From Nocardia asteroides (GTDB lineage: Bacteria > Actinomycetota > Actinomycetes > Mycobacteriales > Mycobacteriaceae): a stretch of DNA of 64,000 nucleotides. Shown here one piece after another: positions 21,601-29,700 of the stretch. The position numbers were made by a program, and so were the translations under genes. The notes under the pieces were generated by a model. That model saw only the letters and a list, made by a program, of their open reading frames with translations. It was not told the DNA's origin and did not search any database. Location of the stretch: assembly GCF_021183625.1 (NCBI RefSeq), contig NZ_CP089214.1:5332001-5396000 (forward strand). The letters are read 5' to 3'. Position 1 is the stretch's first letter. The number at the start of each line of letters is the position of its first letter.

Positions 21601-23793
21601 CGTGGTGTGTCGCGGTTGCGGGTGCGGGTGGTGGCGGTGGGGCCGGATGTGTATCGGCTGACCGGGTGGGACGAGTCGGGTGCGGTGGTGGTCGGTGTCG
21701 AGTCGTTGACCGCGCGGGTGGTCGATCCCGCTGCGCTCGCGGTTGCCCGGGGTAGCTACGACGACCTGTATCGGCTGGACTGGCAACGGATCGATATCGA
21801 TCCCGAGGGCGACGCATTGTGTGTCGCGGTGCTCGATGCCGGTGACCGGGGTTCGAACACCCAGACCGATCCGGTGGGGGGTGTTCCCGCGGACCGCTAC
21901 ACCGATCTCGGTGAGCTGAGCGCGGCTGTGGCAGCCGGAGCCCAGCTCCCGGATGTGGTGGTGGTGCCGCTACCCGCCACCACCGCCCTGCCCGATATCG
22001 GTGTGGCCGATACCGGTGTGGGTGTGGTGTCGGGAGTGAAGGCGAATACGGATCGGTTGCTGGGTTTGTTCCAGGCCTGGCTGGGTGAGCGGTGTTGGGA
22101 GGGGCGCCGTCTGGTGGTGGTGACCGAGGCCGGATCGGTGACCCGAGCCGGTGAGGTCCCGGATCTGACGGTGGCTCCGCTGGCGGGGCTGGTCCGCAGC
22201 GCTGCCGCGGAGCATCCCGGCCGCTTCGCCGTCATCGATCTCGACGACGAGCAAAGCTCACGCCGGGCCCTGCCGGCGCTACTGCGGGTCGGTGACGAAC
22301 CCGAGCTGGCTGTGCGTGCGGGATCGGTGTTCGTACCACGATTGTCGCCGGTGCCGGCAACGACCCCGGAAAACGGACGGCGCCGCGGTATCGATCCCGA
22401 GTCCACGGTATTGATCACCGGTGGCACCGGGGGACTGGGCGCGCTGCTGGCACGGCACCTGGTCATCGAGCACGGCGTCGGGCATCTACTGCTGGTCAGC
22501 CGCCGGGGTCCCGACGCCGAAGGAGCCCGCCGGCTGCTGAGCGAGCTGGCCGAGCTGGGATGCCGGGCCGAGTCGATCGCCTGTGACATCGCCGACCGCG
22601 ATTCCCTGGCCCGGCTGCTGGCAGCGATACCGCGGCAGCACCCGCTCTCGGCGGTGTTCCACGTGGCGGGTGTGCTCGACGACGGTGCGATCGAGTCGCT
22701 GGACCGGGACCAGGTCGAGAAGGTACTACGCCCCAAACTCGACGCGGCCTGGCATCTGCACGAACTGACCGCCTCGCTGGAGTTGGCCGAGTTCACGATG
22801 TTTTCCTCGGCAGCACCTCTGCTGGGCGGCCCGGGACAGGGCAACTACGCGGTAGCCAACGCATTCCTCGATGCCCTCGCCCGATACCGGACAGCACACG
22901 GACTACCGGGGCAATCATTGGCGTGGGGTTTGTGGGCCCATACCGGTGGCGGCGGTATGCACGAACAACTCGACATCATCGAACGCCGTCGAGCCGAACG
23001 CAGAATCCGTACCCGGCTGGGACTGGTACCGATCCCGGCCCGCCGCGGTATGGAACTATTCGACCTCGCTCGACACCGACCCGACCCCCTCCTGGTCCCG
23101 ATGTCGGTGGACACCACCGCGTGGCAGACACAAGCACGCACAGCAACAGCACCCGCGGCCGCACGGAACCTGATCCCCCGCACCCACCACGACCACCGCT
23201 CCGCATCGCTGGCACAACGCCTGGCCGGCATCCCCGAAACCGAATGGGACACCCTGCTCCTGACCGAGGTCCGCACCCACGTCGCGACCGTGCTCAACCA
23301 CGACTCCCCCCACGACATCGGACCCGACCGCGCCTTCAAAGAACTCGGATTCGACTCCCTCGGAGCCGTCGACCTCAGAAACCGCCTCTCCCGATCAACC
23401 GGACTACCCCTACCCGCAACCCTGGTCTTCGACCACCCCACCCCCACCGCCGTCGCAACCCACCTCAAAACCCACCTCCAGCCTGTGGCAGGTAGGAGGT
23501 CTGCTCGGCACGTGACCGGCGAGCGAGGTCTGATTGATGGAATCGACAAGCTCGAGTCCATGATCGCGGCTTTCGCGGCGAACGACCACATCGAGGGTCA
23601 CGTCGAGCAGCGGTTGCGGTCCTTCGGCTCGAAACTGCACGCGTGGCTGGCGGGCATCGAGGCCTGGGATACGCAGGACCACGCCAACGCGGACCTGGTT
23701 ACAGCGTCCGATGACGAACTCTTCGAAGCCTTGAACAACGAGCTCGACAGCTCGAACTCTGCGGATTCCGCACCACACGACGGGAGAGCCTGA
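12688..23793 (+). CDS. Type I PKS modules 3 and 4 (two KS-AT-DH-KR-ACP modules)
   Basis: 3,701 residues from ATG, 128 bp after the module 2 gene; the first ~35 residues form a coiled docking helix. Module 3: KS Cys206, AT GHSIG (Ser661) with HAFH (malonyl), DH HAVLGSVLFP and DAAFH, B-type KR with LDD, ACP Ser1769. Module 4: KS Cys1999, AT GHSQG (Ser2456) with YASH (methylmalonyl), DH HTVAGAVLFP and DAGFH, KR and ACP (Ser3557). The C-terminal docking region from ~3,590 resembles that of the module 1 protein. Module 3 copies module 1 almost exactly on both sides of its AT. The KR-ACP portions of modules 1, 3 and 4 are the same sequence apart from one base. Predicted output is two more trans double bonds, the second bearing a methyl branch. 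Confidence 0.94.
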   Translation: MNSTMKGLAEALRASLKDREQLQQEVTRLRESAHEPIAIVGMGCRYPGGVRSADDLWSVVSQGRDVISGFPGDRGWDVEGIYDPDPDRAGTSYVREGGFLQDVAGFDAEFFNISPREALAMDPQQRVLLETAWEAFESAGIVPSALRGSHTGVYIGTMYQDYWNFEGGPADLEGYLATGVGASVASGRISYIFGLEGPAVTVDTACSSSLVALHQACQALRAGECTMALAGGVTVMSTPGMFVEFSRQRGLAPDGRCKPFAAAADGTSWGEGAGLVVLERLSDARRLGHRVLAVVRGSAVNQDGASNGLTAPNGPAQERVIRRALANAGIPATAVDVVEAHGTGTSLGDPIEAQALLATYGRERDSDRPLWLGSLKSNIGHTQAAAGVAGVIKMVMAMRHGILPQTLHADEPTPHVDWSAGVRLLTRPTPWDEGEQPRRAAVSSFGISGTNAHLILEQAPPQPTVDAGDDAPRSQAAGAPAPLVISAKSGAALEEQAQRLWQMLSDRPELDPAAVAHALVNERAVFDHRAAVLGTGRADLLNGLATLARGGETPNLVRGQARSGKVAFVFPGQGAQRPGMGAELHRAFPVFADAFDAVCEELDRHLDRSLKELIFAEQGSAEAALLDHTAYTQAALFAFGVALYRLVDSLGVEPDYLIGHSIGELTAAYVAGVFSLPDACAVVAARGRLMGDLPSGGAMVVVAASEAEVQGSLAGFEDHLSVAAVNSPASTVISGADEVIEQWIEQWSRDGRKISRLRVSHAFHSARMDPMLKQFGEVIARASSGAPKIPIVSNLTGELASVDDLGSPQYWIQHVRRTVRFMDGVRFLEDAGVVGFLELGPGSSSSAMIDLCLRNEQGTLQIPAVRAGRPEVEAFTGFLAEAFAYGVTVEWGRWLGPVRAGRVDLPGYAFQRHRFWLESRTSAGDAASVGLSRFEHPFVGAGVDLGGGRGWLFTGRLSLDSHPWLVDHAVLGSVLFPATGFLEWAFAAGARVGADTIDESIVQTPLVLAEHSALQIQLCLGEVDTDGRRTFDIYSRPEDSGGSGNREWTHHATGALISRSNLKGVSEAVLPQGASEPEALGASVWPPVGAVVVDVGSVYERLAGIGVVYGRAFRGLRSAWRLGEEVFAEVEVDSDHVQRSREFGLHPALFDAAFHLALGVLGAAGESGRTPLPFSWSGVRLRVAGVSRLRVRVVAVGPDVYRLTGWDESGAVVVGVESLTARVVDPAALAVARGSYDDLYRLDWQRIDIDPEGDALCVAVLDAGDRGSNTQTDPVGGVPADRYTDLGELSAAVAAGAQLPDVVVVPLPATTALPDIGVADTGVGVVSGVKANTDRLLGLFQAWLGERCWEGRRLVVVTEAGSVTRAGEVPDLTVAPLAGLVRSAAAEHPGRFAVIDLDDEQSSRRALPALLRVGDEPELAVRAGSVFVPRLSPVPATTPENGRRRGIDPESTVLITGGTGGLGALLARHLVIEHGVGHLLLVSRRGPDAEGARRLLSELAELGCRAESIACDIADRDSLARLLAAIPRQHPLSAVFHVAGVLDDGAIESLDRDQVEKVLRPKLDAAWHLHELTASLELAEFTMFSSAAPLLGGPGQGNYAVANAFLDALARYRTAHGLPGQSLAWGLWAHTGGGGMHEQLDIIERRRAERRIRTRLGLVPIPARRGMELFDLARHRPDPLLVPMSVDTTAWQTQARTATAPAAARNLIPRTHHDHSSASLAQRLAGIPETEWDTLLLTEVRTHVATVLNHDSPHDIGPDRAFKELGFDSLGAVDLRNRLSRSTGLPLPATLVFDHPTPTAVATHLKTHLQGVQSSVPEAVRASVSVNEPIAIVGMGCRFPGGVRSAADLWGLLSHGRDVISGFPDDRGWDLGSLYDPDPDRSGTSYAREGGFLDDVSGFDAEFFNISPREALAMDPQQRVLLEVAWEACESAGIVPSALRGSQTGVYVGAMNQDYLNFGAVPADLEGYLATGIGASITSGRIAYVFGLEGPAVTVDTACSSSLVALHQACQALRVGDCSTALAGGVTVMSTPGMFVEFSRQRVLAPDGRCKPFSAEADGTGWGEGAGVLVLERLSDARRLGHRVLAVVRGSAVNQDGASNGLTAPHGPSQERVIRAALANAGVSPADVDVVEAHGTGTSLGDPIEAQALLATYGQERDSDRPLWLGSLKSNIGHTQAAAGVAGVIKMVLAMQHGLLPKTLHADTPTAHVDWSAGDIKLLTEPTPWRADGRTRRAAVSSFGLSGTNAHIILEQASAEEPALETGQNRPPKEIANTANSAAPLLISAKTMNGLGGQAQRLRSFLGDRSELDLGAVASALVNDRDFFEYRAAISGTDRSDLLAGLATLVGGGVAENVVQGQARERRVAFVFPGQGAQWEGMAAELLDSSPVFADEIRACAVALDPYTDWSLEDVLRRVPGAACLDRVDVVQPVSFAVMVSLAVLWRSYGVEPSMVVGHSQGEIAAAYVAGALTLDDAARVVALRSKALLTVSGQGGMAAISLPADDVARRIEGSGGAISIAALNGPGSVVVSGEVPALTELLESLESDGVHARRIPVDYASHSAQMESIRDTVLETLMPIEPRSGTVPFYSTVTGDLFDTQALTAEYWYQSLRRTVLFEDATTVVIDRGCRALIEVSSHPVLSTAMQATIEAGGSQDSVVVLGSLRRGEGGLARFTASLAEAFVWGVEVDWGRRVGPMRRNRVELPGYAFQHRRFWAGSRSGGVDVKSVGLSPIDHPFVGAGVDLGDNRGQLFTGRLSLDGHPWLADHTVAGAVLFPGTGFVEWALAAGTRVGAGIVEELALQTPLVLAERGAVQMQLVVGEAGSAGRRTFDIYSRPQSFFEDDAGTGPWVHHASGTLVPELALPAGTHPELGSVWPPVGADAVEIGSLYDRLVTTGVDYGPAFRGLRAAWHRGDEVFAEVEMDQEQTAEIHRFVVHPALFDAGFHAAWDVFGAESARGRTLLPFSWSGVVGQARGVSRLRVRVVAVGPDVYRLTGWDESGAVVVGVESLTARVVDPAALAVARGSYDDLYRLDWQRIDIDPEGDALCVAVLDAGDRGSNTQTDPVGGVPADRYTDLGELSAAVAAGAQLPDVVVVPLPATTALPDIGVADTGVGVVSGVKANTDRLLGLFQAWLGERCWEGRRLVVVTEAGSVTRAGEVPDLTVAPLAGLVRSAAAEHPGRFAVIDLDDEQSSRRALPALLRVGDEPELAVRAGSVFVPRLSPVPATTPENGRRRGIDPESTVLITGGTGGLGALLARHLVIEHGVGHLLLVSRRGPDAEGARRLLSELAELGCRAESIACDIADRDSLARLLAAIPRQHPLSAVFHVAGVLDDGAIESLDRDQVEKVLRPKLDAAWHLHELTASLELAEFTMFSSAAPLLGGPGQGNYAVANAFLDALARYRTAHGLPGQSLAWGLWAHTGGGGMHEQLDIIERRRAERRIRTRLGLVPIPARRGMELFDLARHRPDPLLVPMSVDTTAWQTQARTATAPAAARNLIPRTHHDHRSASLAQRLAGIPETEWDTLLLTEVRTHVATVLNHDSPHDIGPDRAFKELGFDSLGAVDLRNRLSRSTGLPLPATLVFDHPTPTAVATHLKTHLQPVAGRRSARHVTGERGLIDGIDKLESMIAAFAANDHIEGHVEQRLRSFGSKLHAWLAGIEAWDTQDHANADLVTASDDELFEALNNELDSSNSADSAPHDGRA
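16242..18103 (+). repeat. KR-ACP cassette, copy 2 of 3 (module 3)
   Basis: Second copy of the cassette at 4970-6831. Identity with module 1 continues upstream through the DH core from about 15920; the only coding change I noticed there is Leu to Pro near 16204. Confidence 0.92.
21606..23467 (+). repeat. KR-ACP cassette, copy 3 of 3 (module 4)
   Basis: Third copy of the cassette at 4970-6831. Upstream of 21606 the DH of module 4 is clearly diverged from modules 1 and 3, so the recombination edge lies near the end of the DH domain. Confidence 0.92.
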
Positions 23794-23795
23794 CG

Positions 23796-26700
23796 ATGGC
23801 GAACGAAACAGAGCTTCGTGAGCATCTGCGGAAAGCCATCGGTGATCTCCGCAAAGCGAACCAGCGAGTGCGGCAGCTTGAGCAGAGCGTGCACGAACCG
23901 ATTGCGATCGTCGGTGTTGGTTGTCGGTATCCCGGTGGGGTAAGGTCCGCGGCCGATCTGTGGAGTGTGGTGTCAGAAGGTCGCGATGTGATTACCGGGT
24001 TTCCGGCCGATCGCGGCTGGAATGTGGAGGAACTCTACGATCCCGATCCCGACGAGCCAGGCAAATCCTACGCACGGGAGGGCGGTTTCCTCGATGATGC
24101 CGCAGGCTTCGATGCAGATTTCTTCAATATTTCTCCTCGCGAGGCTCTGGCGATGGATCCGCAGCAGCGGATTCTGCTCGAAGTGGCGTGGGAAACGGTC
24201 GAATCGGCGGGCATCGATCCTTTAGCGATGCGCGGAACACAAACCGGCGTCTACGTCGGGAGCATGACCACCGATTACGGTCGGCCGATGAGTCAAGCAC
24301 CGGCGGAACTCGGCGGATACGTTCTCACCGGCAATATCGACAGCGTCACTTCTGGTCGTATCTCGTATATCTTCGGGCTGGAAGGACCCGCGGTGACGAT
24401 GGACACGGCGTGTTCATCGAGCTTGGTGGCGTTGCATCAGGCATGCCAGGCGTTGCGGGCGAGAGAATGCACAATGGCACTGGCAGGCGGCGTGGCGTTT
24501 CTGGGCGATGCCCAGGGATTCGTCGAATTTTCCCGAATGCGGGCGTTGTCCTCGGACGGTAGGTGCAGAGCATTCTCTGCTGATGCCGATGGAACTGGGC
24601 TCGCCGAGGGTGCTGGCTTGTTGCTGCTGGAGCGGTTGTCGGATGCGCGTCGTCTTGGGCATCGGGTGCTGGCGGTGGTTCGTGGTAGTGCGGTGAATCA
24701 GGATGGGGCCTCGAACGGCTTGACCGCTCCGCACGGACCGTCGCAGGAAAAAGTGATCCGTGCGGCGCTGGCCAACGCGGGTGTATCACCTGCCGAGGTG
24801 GATGTGGTCGAGGCTCACGGCACCGGGACCGCGTTGGGTGATCCGATCGAGGCGCACGCACTGCTGGCTACGTATGGGCAAGAACGGGACTCCGACCACC
24901 CACTGTGGCTGGGGTCGTTGAAATCCAATATCGGTCACACTCAGCACGCTGCGGGTGTGGCCGGGGTGATCAAGATGGTCATGGCGATGCGCCACGGGCT
25001 GCTGCCACAGACCCTACACGCTGATGAGCCGACTCCTCACGTGGATTGGTCCTCCGGAAGGGTCCGGTTGCTGACTGCGGCGAGCCCCTGGGACCAGGAC
25101 GGGCGGCCCCGGTTGGCAGCGGTGTCCTCGTTCGGTATCAGCGGTACCAACGCCCACGTGATCCTCGAACAGGCGCCTGCGCAGGAGCAAGCACCTGCAG
25201 GAGAACAGGCACCGGTGTCGGTGGAGGGTGGGGGGGTGGTGTGGGTGTTGTCGGGTCGTAGTGCTGAGGCGTTGACCGGGCAGGCGCAGCGGTTGCACCG
25301 GTTCCTGGCACGGAATCCGGATGTGGCTGCCGCGGATGTGGCGCGCTCGTTGCTGGGGCGGTCGCTGTTCGAGCATCGTGCGGTGATCACCGGTGAGGAT
25401 CGAGCCGAGTTGACAGCTGGGCTCGCGGCGTTGGCCGAGCAGGTTCCGGCACCGGGTGTGGTCTGCGGTGTGGCGGGTCGGCAGGGCAAGACCGTGATGG
25501 TGTTCCCGGGGCAGGGTGCGCAGTGGCTGACCATGGGCCGCCGGCTGCTGAGCAGCGCACCGGTGTTCGCTGCGAAGATGGCCGAATGCGAGCAGGCGTT
25601 CGCCCCGCTGGTGCAGTGGTCGTTGTCGGAGGTGCTCACCGGTAGCGACCCGTACTGGCTCGAACGGGTCGATATGGTCCAGCCGGCACTGTTCGCGGTG
25701 ATGGTGTCGCTGGCCGAGCTGTGGCGTTCGTCCGGTGTGTATCCCGATGCGGTGGTCGGTCATTCCCAGGGCGAGATCGCTGCAGCCCACGTCGCGGGAG
25801 CGCTGTCCGTCGAGGATGCGGCCAGGATCGTGGTCCTGCGTTCAGCGGCGTTGACCCGGCTCGAAGGCCTCGGGGGCATGATGTCGATCGGGTTGGCCCT
25901 GGCACAGGTCGAACATCTGCTCGAGGACTTCGACGAGTTGTCGGTAGCCGCGGTCAACGGGCCACGAGCCACGGTCGTCTCGGGCGCGACCACACAATTG
26001 GAGGCTCTGCACACGATCTGCGAGACCCGCCAGATTCGCGCACGACGAGTCCTTGCGTCGTGTGCCGGCCATTCGGTGCAGGCCGAGCAGTTGCGTGAAC
26101 CGCTGCTAGAGGCCTTGGCCGGAGTGCGGCCCCGTTCCTGCTCGACAGCGTTCTACTCGACGGTGACCGGTGAAGTGATCGACACCAGCGGACTCGACGG
26201 CCGGTACTGGTACACCAACCTCCGCGAACCGGTCCGGTTCGACGACACCATCCGACAGCTCTACCAGGACGGATACACCGTATTCGTCGAAGCCAGCCCA
26301 CACCCGCTACTGACCGCCGACATCGAGCAGATCGGTGAAACCCAGCACACCACCTCCTCCGCCACACCGGTGGTCACCGGAACACTGCGCCGTCACGAAG
26401 ACAGCACCACCCGATTCACCCAATCGGTCGCACAACTCAACGTCAGCGGGATCGACATCGACTGGCAACCGGCACCCCACGGCCACCGGCAACAACTCGA
26501 ACTCCCCACCTACGCATTCCAACGGCGCCGCTACTGGCTCGACAAGGTCGCCGATCGGACCTCCTCGAACGCGGTTGATGCCGAGTTCTGGCGTGCGGTC
26601 GACAAGGGCGATCTGGGTGCGCTGGGGATAGAGCCGGGCCGGTCTGTCGATGAGGCACTGCCGCTGCTGTCATCGTGGCGGCAGCACCAGCGAGAACTGG

Positions 26701-29700
26701 CCGAAGCGCAGACAGCGTTGGAGTCGGAACACGAAAAGGCCGAAATGCTGGCGGGTCTACGGCAACGACTGGCGGGTACGCCCGTATCGGGCCGGTATAC
26801 GGCGGTGCTGGAAGTGGTCGTGGAGCAGATCGCGGCAGTATTGGGCCATTCCGGCGCCGAGGTGATCGGTGCCGATCGCAATTTTCGGGATCTGGGATTC
26901 GATTCGTTGACCGCCGTGGAGGCTCGCAATCGTTTCAACACTGTCACCGGGCTTCGACTACCGACCACACTGGTCTTCGACTACCCGACACCGCATGCGG
27001 TGACTACCCATATCCTCGATGAGCTGGCCGGCACGAGCGGACAGGAACCAGTGCCGGTAGCGGTCACGTCGGCGTCGGCCGCGGAGCCTGTGGCGATTGT
27101 GGGGATTGGGTGTCGGTTTCCGGGTGGGGTGTCGTCGGCTGCGGAGTTGTGGGAGTTGGTGGTCGGGGGGCGTGATGCGGTGGGTGGTTTTCCGGTTGAT
27201 CGGGGGTGGGATGTGGGTGCGTTGTTCGATCCCGAGCCCGGTGTGGCGGGGAAGTCGTATGTGCGTGAGGGTGGTTTCGTCTACGACGCTGGTGAGTTCG
27301 ACAGTGGTTTCTTCGGGATCAGTCCGCGTGAGGCGGTCGCGATGGATCCGCAGCAGCGGATGTTGTTGGAGACGGTGTGGGAATCGCTTGAGCATGCGGG
27401 GATCGAGCCGGGTGGTCTGCGTGGTAGCGATACCGGTGTCTATATCGGTGTGACCAACCAGGGCTACGATATCGGCGCCGATGACAGTGTCGAGGGATAT
27501 CGCCTGACAGGCAATATCGAAAGCGTTGCTTCTGGGCGTATTTCGTATGTGTTGGGGTTGGAGGGGCCCGCGGTGTCGGTGGACACGGCGTGTTCGTCGA
27601 GTCTGGTGGCGGTGCATCAGGCGTGTCAGGCGTTGCGGGCGGGGGAGTGTTCGATGGCGTTGGCCGGGGGTGTGACGGTGATGTCGACTCCTATCGGGTT
27701 CGTGGAGTTCTCGCGGCAGCGTGGGATGGCGCGTGACGGCCGGTGTAAGCCGTTCGCCGAGGCCGCTGACGGCACGGGGTGGGGTGAGGGCGCCGGGGTG
27801 CTGGTGTTGGAGCGGTTGTCGGATGCGCGTCGTCTCGGGCATCGGGTATTGGCGGTGGTCCGGGGCAGCGCGGTCAACCAGGACGGCGCTTCCAACGGTT
27901 TGACCGCTCCCAACGGCCCTGCGCAGGAACGGGTGATCCGGCGGGCGCTGGCCAACGCGGGAATCCCGGCCACCGCGGTGGATGTGGTCGAAGCACATGG
28001 CACCGGTACCTCGCTGGGTGACCCGATCGAGGCGCAGGCGCTATTGGCCACCTACGGGCGGGAACGGGATTCCGATCGTCCGCTGTGGCTGGGATCGCTG
28101 AAATCCAATATCGGCCATACCCAGGCAGCCGCGGGAGTGGCCGGGGTGATCAAGATGGTGATGGCGATGCGTCACGGGATACTTCCGCAGACGCTGCACG
28201 TGGATGCTCCGTCCTCACACGTGGATTGGTCCTCCGGAGGGGTGGAACTGCTGACCCGGGCCCGGGATTGGCCGGTGACCGAGGGGCCACGCCGAGCCGG
28301 AGTCTCCGCGTTCGGCGTCAGCGGTACCAACGCCCACGTGATCCTCGAACAGGCGCCTGCGCAGGAGCAAGCACCTGCAGGAGAACAGGCACCGGTGTCG
28401 GTGGAGGGTGGGGGGGTGGTGTGGGTGTTGTCGGGTCGTAGTGCTGAGGCGTTGACCGGGCAGGCGCAGCGGTTGCACCGGTTCCTGGCACGGAATCCGG
28501 ATGTGGCTGCCGCGGATGTGGCGCGCTCGTTGCTGGGGCGGTCGCTGTTCGAGCATCGTGCGGTGATCACCGGTGAGGATCGAGCCGAGTTGACAGCTGG
28601 GCTCGCGGCGTTGGCCGAGCAGGTTCCGGCACCGGGTGTGGTCTGCGGTGTGGCGGGTCGGCAGGGCAAGACCGTGATGGTGTTCCCGGGGCAGGGTGCG
28701 CAGTGGCTGACCATGGGCCGCCGGCTGCTGAGCAGCGCACCGGTGTTCGCTGCGAAGATGGCCGAATGCGAGCAGGCGTTCGCCCCGCTGGTGCAGTGGT
28801 CGTTGTCGGAGGTGCTCACCGGTAGCGACCCGTACTGGCTCGAACGGGTCGATATGGTCCAGCCGGCACTGTTCGCGGTGATGGTGTCGCTGGCCGAGCT
28901 GTGGCGTTCGTCCGGTGTGTATCCCGATGCGGTGGTCGGTCATTCCCAGGGCGAGATCGCTGCAGCCCACGTCGCGGGAGCGCTGTCCGTCGAGGATGCG
29001 GCCAGGATCGTGGTCCTGCGTTCAGCGGCGTTGACCCGGCTCGAAGGCCTCGGGGGCATGATGTCGATCGGGTTGGCCCTGGCACAGGTCGAACATCTGC
29101 TCGAGGACTTCGACGAGTTGTCGGTAGCCGCGGTCAACGGGCCACGAGCCACGGTCGTCTCGGGCGCGACCACACAATTGGAGGCTCTGCACACGATCTG
29201 CGAGACCCGCCAGATCCAAGCCCGGATCATCCCGGTCAGCTACGCCTCGCACTCACCGCAGGTCGACCGGTTGCGTGAACCGCTGCTAGAGGCCTTGGCC
29301 GGAGTGCGGCCCCGTTCCTGCTCGACAGCGTTCTACTCGACGGTGACCGGTGAAGTGATCGACACCAGCGGACTCGACGGCCGGTACTGGTACACCAACC
29401 TCCGCGAACCGGTCCGGTTCGACGACACCATCCGACAGCTCTACCAGGACGGATACACCGTATTCGTCGAAGCCAGCCCACACCCGCTACTGACCGCCGA
29501 CATCGAGCAGATCGGTGAAACCCAGCACACCACCTCCTCCGCCACACCGGTGGTCACCGGAACACTGCGCCGTCACGAAGACAGCACCACCCGATTCACC
29601 CAATCGGTCGCACAACTCAACGTCAGCGGGATCGACATCGACTGGCAACCGGCACCCCACGGCCACCGGCAACAACTCGAACTCCCCACCTACGCATTCC

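Noticed and set aside
26061..26072. Methoxymalonyl as the module 5 extender
   Set aside because: The CAGH motif fits the xAGH ethylmalonyl group better, and no methoxymalonyl-ACP genes are present in the window; it remains a weaker alternative.
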